Origin: an uncultured Lentisphaeria bacterium
GTDB taxonomy: Bacteria; Verrucomicrobiota; Lentisphaeria; Victivallales; Victivallaceae
Length of the DNA stretch: 5,758 nucleotides
Assembly (NCBI GenBank): GCA_903821255.1
Contig: CAIJKT010000268.1
Coordinates: forward strand, 1 to 5,758
Direction: 5' to 3'
Part shown: in pieces, positions 1 to 5,735 of the stretch
Position numbering within the stretch: position 1 is the first letter of the stretch
Layout: each line of letters starts with the position of its first letter
Program-made: the position numbers and the translations under genes
Notes under the pieces: model-generated
The model's input: the letters and a program-made list of their open reading frames with translations, nothing else
The model's database searches: none
Told to the model about the DNA's origin: nothing

Positions 1-287
1 CTCCGCATTGATGCCGATGCTCAACTTGCGTCACCGGTTATATGGGTAGTTCCGGCTCGCGCATACGGGAAGTGTTAACGGTTACTTGCGTAAACCGCTG
101 AATGCTCCTGATGCTTTGCCCAGTTATCGGCATACTTTCGGGCAAGCTTAGGACAGTGGATGACCAGCCTTGTTTCAAATTCATATGAATGGGTAGTAAT
201 AATTTGGCTTGATTTTATCCGAGATATTCTGTTTTCGATTCAACTGAGTGATATATAGAAACGTTAGAATAACTTGGTAGCAACTTG
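1..287. other. non-coding stretch downstream of folE, no gene recognised
   Basis: No convincing coding region is seen on either strand; the longest open reading at the left edge (frame 1, ending with a stop at 76-78) is about 25 codons and matches nothing I know. The first ~150 bases are visibly richer in G+C than the following ~130, which may mean a relic of another gene or element. Visible structure: a hairpin with stem 79-85/90-97 (CGGTTAC, loop TTGC, one bulged A), a 6-bp pair TTGCCC/GGGCAA (116-121/140-145) and a 12-bp perfect palindrome ATTCATATGAAT (179-190). None is followed by a T-run in the folE direction, so I do not call a terminator. Confidence 0.5.
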
Positions 288-827
288 TTATCTGATTAAT
301 TTCAGAAACTCATTACGGGTGGCTGATTCGCTACGAAAACTTCCTAACATCGCAGAAGTAGTCATCACCGAATTCTGTTTTTCGGTGCCGCGCATAGTCA
401 TGCATAAGTGCCTGGCTTCCATAACGACTCCTATGCCCTCCGTGTGGGCTGTGTCATTGATGGCTTGCGCAATTTGCCGGGTAAGTCGTTCCTGAAGCTG
501 GAGACGCCGCGAGAACATGTCCACAATCCGAGCCAGCTTGCTTACTCCGAATACTTTGCCGTTAGGAATATAACCAATGTGGCATTTGCCGAAAAACGGC
601 AGCAAATTATGTTCGCAAAGACTGAAAAACTCAATATCGCGGACAACTACCATATCATCGGATTCAACATCAAAAAAAGCGTTGTTTATTACTTCATTCA
701 GATTCTGGCGATAACCTTTCGTCAAAAATAGCAAACACTCCGATGTCCGTTCCGGCGTATCCTTCAAGCCTTCGCGGTTCGGGTCTTCTCCCATCTGAAT
801 CAATATATTTCTTATAGAATCTTTCAT
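288..827 (-). CDS. folE: GTP cyclohydrolase I (FolE)
   Basis: This cytosolic enzyme converts GTP to 7,8-dihydroneopterin triphosphate and formate, the first step of tetrahydrofolate (and pterin/queuosine precursor) synthesis. The 179-residue product is slightly short for the family but complete. The zinc-site signature is present: Cys71 and His73 in the LCEHNLLPF segment and Cys142 in RHLCMTMRG, matching the three metal ligands of the type IA enzyme. Other family blocks are GLKDTPERT (residues 20-28), the [21 protein letters not shown] stretch (from about 90) and a C-terminal SAMLGSFRS (158-166). The ATG at 825-827 is preceded by a GGGAAAG purine run seven bases upstream. It is transcribed away from the orp-like cluster and has no evident functional link with it. 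Confidence 0.97.
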   Translation of the reverse strand: MKDSIRNILIQMGEDPNREGLKDTPERTSECLLFLTKGYRQNLNEVINNAFFDVESDDMVVVRDIEFFSLCEHNLLPFFGKCHIGYIPNGKVFGVSKLARIVDMFSRRLQLQERLTRQIAQAINDTAHTEGIGVVMEARHLCMTMRGTEKQNSVMTTSAMLGSFRSESATRNEFLKLIR

Positions 828-866
828 TGAACAGCTTTCCCGTTAGTTATCTTAAACCATCTTAAA

Positions 867-894
867 AAGATATCAAAAGTATTACATCATTCAA
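867..894 (-). promoter_or_regulatory. folE: candidate sigma-70-type promoter of folE
   Basis: On the minus strand TTGAAT (plus 889-894) and TATCTT (plus 867-872) are separated by 16 bases and lie about 40 bases before the folE start. Each hexamer matches four of six consensus bases. The -10 region is overlapped by a 10-base-spaced direct repeat ATCTTAAA (849-856 and 859-866), which could be an operator but is also simply AT-rich sequence. Assignment is by pattern only. Confidence 0.35.
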
Positions 895-975
895 CAAATC
901 ATTACCAAATTCAGAATGAATAATGAAATGTTAAGTAATAGGGCCGGCGCGTTGTCAAAATCCACATCCCGCAAC

Positions 976-1003
976 TTGATTTTAGTGAACGGCCTGTTAT
1001 ATT
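976..1003 (+). promoter_or_regulatory. candidate sigma-70-type promoter of the regulator gene
   Basis: TTGATT (976-981) and TATATT (998-1003) with a 16-base spacer form the best housekeeping-type promoter between folE and the regulator. The implied start near 1010 leaves a leader of about 90 bases. No GG-N10-GC sigma-54 pattern was found here, so the activator is probably made constitutively and controlled at the protein level. No riboswitch or other RNA element is recognised in 828-1099. Confidence 0.4.
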
Positions 1004-1099
1004 CGCATAAAGTTGTAATACCTTAGCCTGAATGATTTTTCCGAATCGCTGAAGCCATGACTTTGGGAAAATGATTAATAATGTAAAAGACCTGATTCA

Positions 1100-2467
1100 A
1101 TGACAAAAAAGAAAAAACTTTTGAGTACAACGCCGACGGATGCTATTCTGGAAAGTATTTCCGATGGTGTTTTTACGGTGGATCACGACTGGATTATTAC
1201 ATCGTTTAACCGCGCAGCTGAACAGATTACCGGCATTAAGCGAAGCGAGGCTGTAGGGCATTTATGTTCGGAAGTCTTTCGTTCCAGTTTGTGTGAAGGC
1301 GCTTGCGCCCTCAGGATGACTACAGAAAGCGGCAAGCCATTGATAAATCGTCCGTGTTTTATTATTAACGCGGCAGGTCATCGTGTTCCAATCAGCATTT
1401 CCACTGCAGTATTGCGTGATGAAGACGGCAATACCATCGGGGGAGCTGAAACATTCCGTGACCTCAGCGAGGTTGAATTGTTGCGTCAGGAACTCTCAGA
1501 GCGCAGCCGTGTCGGGGAACTTGTCAGCCGCAGTTCATCAATGCGAAAAATCTTCGAGTTGCTGCCAACCATTGCCCAGAGTGATTCGACGGTACTGATT
1601 AACGGAGAAACCGGTACCGGCAAGGAATTACTGGCCAAAGCCATTCACAAAATGAGTAAGCGATCCGGTAAACCGTTTGTCGCCATAAACTGTGGAGCTC
1701 TACCGGATACTTTGCTGGAATCGGAATTGTTCGGTTATAAAAAAGGAGCTTTTACCGGGGCCGCCCATGACAAGCAGGGGCGGTTTGCGCTTGCTAACGG
1801 GGGAACGTTGTTTCTCGACGAAATCGGCGATATTTCCCCGGCATTGCAGGTGCGGTTGCTGCGGGTAATCCAGGAGCGAATCTATGAGCCGCTGGGCTCA
1901 ACCAGTTCTGAATCGGCTGATGTCAGAATTATTGCCGCGACGAACCGCAATCTTGTGAAAATGGTAAAGAATGGTGATTTTCGCGAGGATCTTTTTTATC
2001 GGATTAATGTGATTCGGCTTGAACTCCCGCCGCTGCGAAAGCGCAAAGATGACGTGCCGTTACTGGTTGAACACTTCATTGATCGTTTCAACAGGATACA
2101 GCATAAAAATGTGCCAGGAATAGCTTCGACAGCGCTGGAATTGCTGATGGTACATGACTGGCCTGGAAATATCCGTGAACTTGAAAACATAATTGAGCGG
2201 GCATTTGTAATTTGCGGCAACGGGCGGCTGACGGTATCCCATCTGCCGGATGAGTTAACCGGAAGGATAACATTATCTCAACCGTCCGGAACCATCGTTT
2301 CGGCAGTGAAACTTACTGAAACCCAATCCATTTTAAATGCGTTGCAAAAATACGGCAATAATCGTATGGCTGCCGCTGCCTCGCTTGGCATTCACCGGAG
2401 TACTTTTTACCGGAAAGTCAAAACTCTTGGAGTTGCTCTGCTCAAAGATCACGGATCGCACTCCTGA
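1100..2467 (+). CDS. orpR: sigma-54-dependent activator with Cys-rich PAS sensor, OrpR-like
   Basis: A 455-residue bacterial enhancer-binding protein that uses ATP to remodel sigma-54 RNA polymerase. Order of domains: PAS sensor (about 13-125), short linker helix (125-140), AAA+ domain (about 142-370) and Fis-type DNA-binding domain (about 405-445). Key motifs: Walker A GETGTGKE (169-176), the sigma-54-contacting loop GAFTGA (216-221), Walker [12 protein letters not shown] (234-244), arginine-finger region FREDLFYR (294-301), and the helix-turn-helix [20 protein letters not shown]. There is no receiver domain, so the signal enters through the PAS domain, which has four cysteines (56, 65, 69, 86). 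Desulfovibrio vulgaris OrpR, which activates the orp operons, is known to sense redox through a PAS-bound Fe-S cluster; the layout and the downstream genes make this the best match. The start has only a weak ribosome site (a stop lies in frame at 1079-1081, so no longer form exists). The symbol rests on context and domain pattern, not an alignment. Confidence 0.85.
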   Translation: MTKKKKLLSTTPTDAILESISDGVFTVDHDWIITSFNRAAEQITGIKRSEAVGHLCSEVFRSSLCEGACALRMTTESGKPLINRPCFIINAAGHRVPISISTAVLRDEDGNTIGGAETFRDLSEVELLRQELSERSRVGELVSRSSSMRKIFELLPTIAQSDSTVLINGETGTGKELLAKAIHKMSKRSGKPFVAINCGALPDTLLESELFGYKKGAFTGAAHDKQGRFALANGGTLFLDEIGDISPALQVRLLRVIQERIYEPLGSTSSESADVRIIAATNRNLVKMVKNGDFREDLFYRINVIRLELPPLRKRKDDVPLLVEHFIDRFNRIQHKNVPGIASTALELLMVHDWPGNIRELENIIERAFVICGNGRLTVSHLPDELTGRITLSQPSGTIVSAVKLTETQSILNALQKYGNNRMAAAASLGIHRSTFYRKVKTLGVALLKDHGSHS

Positions 2468-2472
2468 TCCAG

Positions 2473-2490
2473 TGTCGCAATAATGCGACA
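2473..2490. promoter_or_regulatory. palindromic activator site 1 (upstream activating sequence)
   Basis: TGTCGCAATAATGCGACA is a perfect 7-bp inverted repeat around ATAA, starting five bases after the regulator stop codon. It shares its arms with two further copies downstream. Its centre is about 287 bases before the inferred transcription start, far but workable for a sigma-54 enhancer. In RNA it would also form a hairpin at the end of the regulator transcript, yet without a following T-run, so a terminator role is doubtful. Confidence 0.8.
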
Positions 2491-2616
2491 TTATCAAATA
2501 AGCATACATATACTCTCTCCGGCTTTAATGCTTGTCAATGCTCAATATCTTATCTCCGTCGCCATTGGTTATATAAGATTTGCCCTCTGCATAAACTCGC
2601 TTCCAGAATTTAATCT

Positions 2617-2634
2617 TGTCGCATAATTGCGACT
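2617..2634. promoter_or_regulatory. palindromic activator site 2 (upstream activating sequence)
   Basis: TGTCGCATAATTGCGACT repeats the site 1 arms with one outer mismatch. Its centre is about 143 bases before the inferred start and 41 bases (close to four helical turns) from site 3, so dimers on sites 2 and 3 would sit on the same DNA face, as is usual for cooperative loading of enhancer-binding proteins. Confidence 0.82.
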
Positions 2635-2657
2635 ATGGAAGATACTGCTTCTACCGG

Positions 2658-2675
2658 TGTCGCAATATAGCGACA
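2658..2675. promoter_or_regulatory. palindromic activator site 3 (upstream activating sequence)
   Basis: TGTCGCAATATAGCGACA has 6-bp perfect arms TGTCGC/GCGACA. Its centre lies about 102 bases before the inferred transcription start, a classical enhancer distance for sigma-54 promoters. The three sites give a consensus TGTCGCA-W4-W-GCGACA, most simply read as the target of the Fis-type domain of the adjacent regulator. Confidence 0.82.
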
Positions 2676-2742
2676 TCTTCAAAAAAGATAATATTCATGT
2701 AAATATCTGTATATAAACAGAATAAGCACATAATGAAAACAT
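2676..2742. other. AT-rich spacer between enhancer sites and promoter
   Basis: This stretch is almost all A and T and contains a six-A run (2681-2686), a short inverted repeat ATCTT/AAGAT (2675-2679/2685-2689) and a second one, TCTGT-ATATAA-ACAGA (2706-2721). Such a spacer could bend the DNA to bring the activator to the promoter. I looked for an IHF consensus here and did not find one. The rest of the gene-free interval, 2491-2616, holds a 7-bp inverted repeat ATCTTAT/ATAAGAT (2547-2553/2573-2579) and nothing else I recognise. Confidence 0.45.
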
Positions 2743-2758
2743 TGGCACATCTTATGCT
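2743..2758 (+). promoter_or_regulatory. sigma-54 (-24/-12) promoter of the orp-like operon
   Basis: TGGCACATCTTATGCT has a perfect -24 block TGGCAC and the invariant GG (2744-2745), N10, GC (2756-2757) spacing; the -12 block is ATGCT instead of TTGCT/A. The implied start is near 2769, about 23 bases before the first gene. It is the only good match seen in the non-coding parts of the window and lies just below the three palindromes and the sigma-54 activator gene, which strongly supports it. Confidence 0.88.
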
Positions 2759-2791
2759 GTTAAAAATATGGACTAAAACAGGAAATGGATT

Positions 2792-3166
2792 ATGAAAATA
2801 GCGATGACAGTCTGGAATGGAAGAGTTGCTCCGGTTTTTGATGTATCCGGTCAGTTATTGATATTGGAAACAGCAAACGGACAGATAATCAATGAAACTG
2901 TCGTAGATTTCCCGCAAGAATCATTGCCGGAAAAAGTGTCATCCTTGCAAGCGCTGGGTGTTTGTAAATTGATTTGCGGCGCGATTTCGTGCCATGCTCA
3001 GGTTTTAGCTGAAAACAGTGGGATCAAAGTCTATACATTTATCGCCGGGGATTGCCGGGAAGTCATCAACGCATGGCTGGAAAAACGGCTTGAACAGGGC
3101 GACTTTGCCATGCCTGGATGCGGCAGACGACAAAAATGTTGTCGCCGTAAAATAATTCTATATTAA
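2792..3166 (+). CDS. NifX/NifB-type dinitrogenase iron-molybdenum cofactor domain protein
   Basis: A 124-residue soluble protein of the NifX/MTH1175-like superfamily, whose members bind or carry Fe-S or Mo-containing clusters. The N-terminus MKIAMTVWNGRVAPVFDVSG (1-20) with the R-[VI]-[AS]-P-[VL]-FD block and the LGVCKLICGAISC region (56-67) are typical. The family's tail F-x-MPGC-G is present at 105-111, but here it continues into a cysteine- and arginine-rich end (Cys110, 116, 117) that could bind metal. Cys58, 62, 67 and 88 add further possible ligands. It is the first gene after the sigma-54 promoter; GGA at 2781-2783 lies eight bases before the ATG. A gap of 205 bases with a decayed gene separates it from the next intact gene. 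The ligand and partner are not known from sequence. Confidence 0.88.
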   Translation: MKIAMTVWNGRVAPVFDVSGQLLILETANGQIINETVVDFPQESLPEKVSSLQALGVCKLICGAISCHAQVLAENSGIKVYTFIAGDCREVINAWLEKRLEQGDFAMPGCGRRQKCCRRKIILY

Positions 3167-3210
3167 CTCACTAGCAAATGATATAAAACAATAAAAATAG
3201 GGAGAAGATT

Positions 3211-3309
3211 ACGACAGTAATTAACGGAAACTGTCCGATGGAAATGTGGCCGATGACAGGACGTGGAACATGGTTCAAGAAGTCAGTTATTATAATTCTG
3301 TGTCAGTAA
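3211..3309 (+). pseudogene. eroded DUF5320-family small gene
   Basis: Reading from ACG at 3211, the frame gives T-V-I then NGNCPMEMWPMTGRGTWF, followed by a non-family tail and a stop at 3307-3309. This lines up without gaps on the DUF5320 N-terminus, typically M-P-x-G-[DN]-G-T-G-P-x-G-M-G-P-M-T-G-R-G-x-G-[FY]. DUF5320 genes commonly sit beside NifX-like and Mrp/MinD genes. An AGGGAG ribosome site (3199-3204) is six bases before the ACG, exactly where the family start codon would be, so ACG looks like a mutated ATG. Cys, Glu and Trp replace family glycines, each one base change from a Gly codon. The normal glycine-rich C-terminus is lost. It could still be expressed weakly from ACG as a 32-residue peptide; decay is more likely. 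Confidence 0.6.
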
Positions 3310-3331
3310 AATAATTAACGAATATAATCAC

Positions 3332-3358
3332 GCGACGGCATGCAATGGATGTCGCCGT
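3332..3358 (+). other. mRNA hairpin just upstream of the second NifX-like gene
   Basis: Bases 3332-3341 pair with 3349-3358 around a 7-base loop, giving nine pairs (two of them G-U) and one A/C mismatch. The structure ends three bases before the GGAG ribosome site at 3361-3364. It could stabilise the 5' end of a processed downstream mRNA after the decayed gene, or tune initiation. No T-run follows, so it is not a terminator. Confidence 0.4.
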
Positions 3359-3371
3359 ATGGAGAAAAATC

Positions 3372-3734
3372 ATGAAAATAGCAGTGACTACAGATGGAGA
3401 TTCGCTGGATGCGGCTTTGGATACCCGCTTCGGGCGCGCTTCCCGTTTTTTGATTGTAGATACCGAGAAAAAAAGTTTCAGTGTTGTTGATAACATTCAA
3501 AACCTGAATGCTGCGCAAGGCGCTGGAATTCAGTCTGCGCTGATGGTTCTGAGTACCGGGGCGACGGCGGTTATTACCGGACACTGTGGTCCCAAGGCCT
3601 TTCGGGTATTGCATCAAGCAGGAATTAATATTTACAACTCTAAAGCTAAAACCGTAAAAGAAGCACTGGCGCTCTTTATGGACGGGAAGTTGATTGTGGC
3701 GGCAGAGGCCGATGTGGAAGAACACTGGGCATGA
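3372..3734 (+). CDS. NifX/MTH1175-like metal-cluster protein, orange-protein (Orp) candidate
   Basis: A 120-residue soluble protein of the dinitrogenase iron-molybdenum cofactor (NifX/MTH1175-like) family, the fold shared by the Mo-Cu-binding orange protein of Desulfovibrio. Family marks: MKIAVTTDG (1-9), DTRFGRASRFLIVD (17-30), NLNAAQGAGIQSA (44-56), TGHCGPKAF (69-77) and the C-terminal ADVEEHW (113-119; usually DVEGHW). Cys72 is its only cysteine, so a cluster would have to be bound at a shared or surface site. I chose ATG 3372 because GGAG at 3361-3364 is seven bases away and the family begins MKIA; an in-frame ATG at 3345 lies in a hairpin loop with no ribosome site. The stop overlaps the next start as ATGA. 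Whether this one or the 2792-3166 product is the functional Orp cannot be settled by eye. Confidence 0.9.
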   Translation: MKIAVTTDGDSLDAALDTRFGRASRFLIVDTEKKSFSVVDNIQNLNAAQGAGIQSALMVLSTGATAVITGHCGPKAFRVLHQAGINIYNSKAKTVKEALALFMDGKLIVAAEADVEEHWA

Positions 3735-4576
3735 TTATCGCTGTAGCATCAGGAAAAGGCGGAACCGGGAAGACCTCGGTGGCTCTGGCTTTAGCCGCCG
3801 CAATCAACCAGCCGGTAAAGCTGCTTGACTGCGATGTGGAGGAACCAAACTGTCATCTGTTTATCCGGTCGAAAGTTGAACGCCGCGAACCGGTTACAAT
3901 CCCCGTGCCGACCGTGAGCAATATACATTGTACCGGTTGCGGGAAATGTGCTAAAATCTGCCGTTATAATGCGATTGCGCTTGTAGGCAAAAGGATTTTG
4001 ATTTTCCCTGAGTTATGCCACTGTTGCGGCGGTTGTGTTCTGGTTTGTGCGTCCGGAGCTTTAACAGAAATACATCAGGAGATCGGCATCATGGAATTCC
4101 GCTGTAGCGGTTCTGTGGAGCTGATTTCCGGACAGATATCTGTTGGTCAGGCGATGTCGCCGCCGCTGATCCGCGCCGTCAAAAAGCATATTGCCATTAC
4201 CGGCGATACGATTATCGATTGTCCTCCAGGCACTTCGTGTCCGGTGGTAACGGCGGTCCGCGGAGCAGATTTCGTTCTGCTGGTCACGGAGCCGACTCCG
4301 TTCGGACTTCACGATCTGACGCTGGCAGTTGCGGTGATGCGGACGCTGGGAATGAAATTCGGGGTTGTTCTTAACCGGGCCGATACTGGAGACTGTGGCG
4401 TACAGTGTTACTGCAAGAAAGAAAATATCCCGCTGTTGCTGGAGATCCCCGACCGGCGCGAAATAGCCGAAGCGTATTCCAGGGGCAGTCCCCTGCTGGA
4501 AGCGATGCCGGAATTAGGTAAACAATTCCGGCAACTGTTTAAAGACCTAAGAAATCGGCAGGAGACAAGAAAATGA
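3731..4576 (+). CDS. MinD/Mrp-type P-loop ATPase with inserted 2[4Fe-4S] ferredoxin segment (first copy)
   Basis: A 281-residue cytosolic SIMIBI-class ATPase. The deviant Walker [10 protein letters not shown] (8-16) has the signature Lys9 and catalytic Lys14; LLDCDVEEPN (31-40) is the switch I side, DCPPG (163-167) switch II, and NRAD (215-218) the base-contact region. Between them two ferredoxin motifs C-x2-C-x2-C-x3-C occur (Cys67, 70, 73, 77 and Cys96, 99, 102, 106), enough for two [4Fe-4S] clusters. Extra cysteines at 222, 226 and 228 follow the NRAD block. Relatives are encoded in pairs next to orp/NifX-like genes and are thought to act in Fe-S or metal-cluster handling; in Desulfovibrio they are part of the Orp complex. 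It overlaps both neighbours by four bases (ATGA), pointing to translational coupling and probably fixed stoichiometry with the second copy. Confidence 0.93.
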   Translation: MIIAVASGKGGTGKTSVALALAAAINQPVKLLDCDVEEPNCHLFIRSKVERREPVTIPVPTVSNIHCTGCGKCAKICRYNAIALVGKRILIFPELCHCCGGCVLVCASGALTEIHQEIGIMEFRCSGSVELISGQISVGQAMSPPLIRAVKKHIAITGDTIIDCPPGTSCPVVTAVRGADFVLLVTEPTPFGLHDLTLAVAVMRTLGMKFGVVLNRADTGDCGVQCYCKKENIPLLLEIPDRREIAEAYSRGSPLLEAMPELGKQFRQLFKDLRNRQETRK

Positions 4577-5439
4577 GAGAACTGGTAATCATCAGCGGCA
4601 AGGGTGGCACCGGCAAAACCAGCATTACCGCATCATTTGCCGCTCTGGCAGGCAATGTGGTTCTGGCCGATTGCGATGTTGATGCCGCCGATTTGCATCT
4701 TCTGCTGAAACCGGAAATCAAGTCACGGCATGATTTCAAATGCGGACACAAGGCGGTTATTCGTACTGATTACTGTAAGCCTTGCTGTGTATGCAGTGAA
4801 ATCTGCCGATTTGGAGCCGTAAAAACCATTGACGGCACGGTCTCTATTGATCCGTTCGCCTGTGAAGGTTGCGGGGTATGCGTATGGTTCTGTCCGGAAC
4901 AGATAATCGATTTCCCTGAAAGTCTTTGCGGGGAATGGTACGAGTCGGAAACTCGTTGCGGTCCGATGATTCATGCCAGGCTGGCTCCGGCAGCGGAAAA
5001 TTCCGGTAAACTGGTAACTCAGGTGCGCATGGCCGCACGGAAAACAGCAGAAACACAGGGGAAAGAACTGTTGCTGGTCGATGGACCGCCAGGCATCGGT
5101 TGTCCGGTGATTGCTTCGGTTACTGGCGCAACGGCAGTATTGATTGTGACTGAACCGACAGTCTCCGGCGAACATGACTTGGAACGCGTCTTGAAATTAA
5201 CCCGGCATTTCAAAATTCCAGCGCTGATTTGCGTTAATAAATGGGATTTAAACCCGGACGTAACTAAAAGGATTGAAGTCCGGGCAATCGCCGATGGCGC
5301 TAAAGTAACGGGACGAATACCCTATGACAAAATTTTCACCGATGCTATGATCAACGGACGGCTGGTAGTCGATTATCCGGAGACCATGGCGGCAAAAAGT
5401 ATTATTAAAATCTGGGAGCATATATGTCAGGAAATGTAA
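4573..5439 (+). CDS. MinD/Mrp-type P-loop ATPase with inserted 2[4Fe-4S] ferredoxin segment (second copy)
   Basis: A 288-residue paralogue of the preceding gene. Walker [10 protein letters not shown] (9-17), [15 protein letters not shown] (31-45), switch II DGPPG (170-174) and the guanine/adenine-side motif NKWD (222-225) are all intact. The ferredoxin segment has Cys68, 71, 74, 78 and Cys97, 100, 103, 107. Compared with the first copy the nucleotide-binding end is closer to the classical form and the [24 protein letters not shown] stretch (115-135) is better conserved for the family. The pair probably forms a heterodimer, since such ATPases bind nucleotide at a dimer interface. GGAG at 4561-4564 serves the ATG at 4573, which overlaps the previous stop as ATGA; the end overlaps the next gene by 16 bases. 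Confidence 0.93.
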   Translation: MRELVIISGKGGTGKTSITASFAALAGNVVLADCDVDAADLHLLLKPEIKSRHDFKCGHKAVIRTDYCKPCCVCSEICRFGAVKTIDGTVSIDPFACEGCGVCVWFCPEQIIDFPESLCGEWYESETRCGPMIHARLAPAAENSGKLVTQVRMAARKTAETQGKELLLVDGPPGIGCPVIASVTGATAVLIVTEPTVSGEHDLERVLKLTRHFKIPALICVNKWDLNPDVTKRIEVRAIADGAKVTGRIPYDKIFTDAMINGRLVVDYPETMAAKSIIKIWEHICQEM

Positions 5440-5735
5440 AAGAATGTGCAAACAACTCCGGTTGCGGATCTGGTTGCGGCAAGAATGATCAAAGTGCGTT
5501 GCAGCAATGCATGGCACGCATCAAACACAAAATTATTGTAATGTCAGGCAAAGGCGGGGTAGGCAAAAGCACGGTGGCGGTAAATTTGGCAGTGGCTTTA
5601 TCGATGGCCGGAAAGCGGGTGGGGCTGCTGGATGTGGACATCCACGGTCCCAGTATTCCGACCATGCTGCATTTGACCCATGAAAAAATTGGTAGCGTCT
5701 CAACTTGGAGACCTGAACACTTGAGTTCATTTTAA
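5424..5735 (+). pseudogene. mrp: Mrp/NBP35/ApbC-type Fe-S carrier ATPase, 3'-truncated
   Basis: The open frame codes for 103 residues, against roughly 270-290 or more for intact members. Intact proteins bind a [4Fe-4S] cluster at a dimer interface and pass it to apo-proteins. Present are a cysteine-bearing N-terminal tail (Cys8, 14, 18) as in NBP35-like forms, Walker [10 protein letters not shown] (42-50) and [15 protein letters not shown] (68-82). Homology fails at about residue 90: the rest is foreign-looking, a stop comes at 5733-5735, and no other frame continues the family sequence, so switch II and the C-terminal CxxC are missing. Insertion fits better than frameshift. GGGAG at 5414-5418 lies five bases before ATG 5424, inside the previous gene. 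It should be non-functional unless the missing part is supplied elsewhere. Confidence 0.75.

Noticed and set aside
269..291. Imperfect inverted repeat ATAAC-TTG/CAA-GTTAT at the end of folE as a terminator
   Set aside because: It needs a three-base bulge, includes the stop codon and has no T-run in the direction of folE transcription.
408..731. Plus-strand open frame of 107 codons
   Set aside because: It is the antisense shadow of folE, whose zinc-site motifs are unmistakable.
2473..2500. Palindrome after the regulator as a rho-independent terminator
   Set aside because: The following bases are mixed (TTATCAAATA) and the same palindrome recurs twice upstream of the promoter, so a protein-binding site explains it better.
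2492..2504. Possible IHF site (TATCAA start)
   Set aside because: The second half of the consensus (TTR) is absent, and it is far from the usual place between enhancer and promoter.
3138..3358. TGTCGC half-sites at about 3140 and 3350 as more activator sites
   Set aside because: Neither has the second arm at the spacing seen in the three real palindromes, and they lie within or behind transcribed genes.
3345..3371. In-frame upstream ATG that would lengthen the second NifX-like protein by nine residues
   Set aside because: It lies in a hairpin loop without a ribosome site, and the family begins at MKIAVTTDG, which has GGAG at proper distance.
4061..5175. Several minus-strand open frames of 70-150 codons opposite the ATPase genes
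   Set aside because: They oppose clearly conserved coding sequence, have no ribosome sites and show no recognisable protein family.
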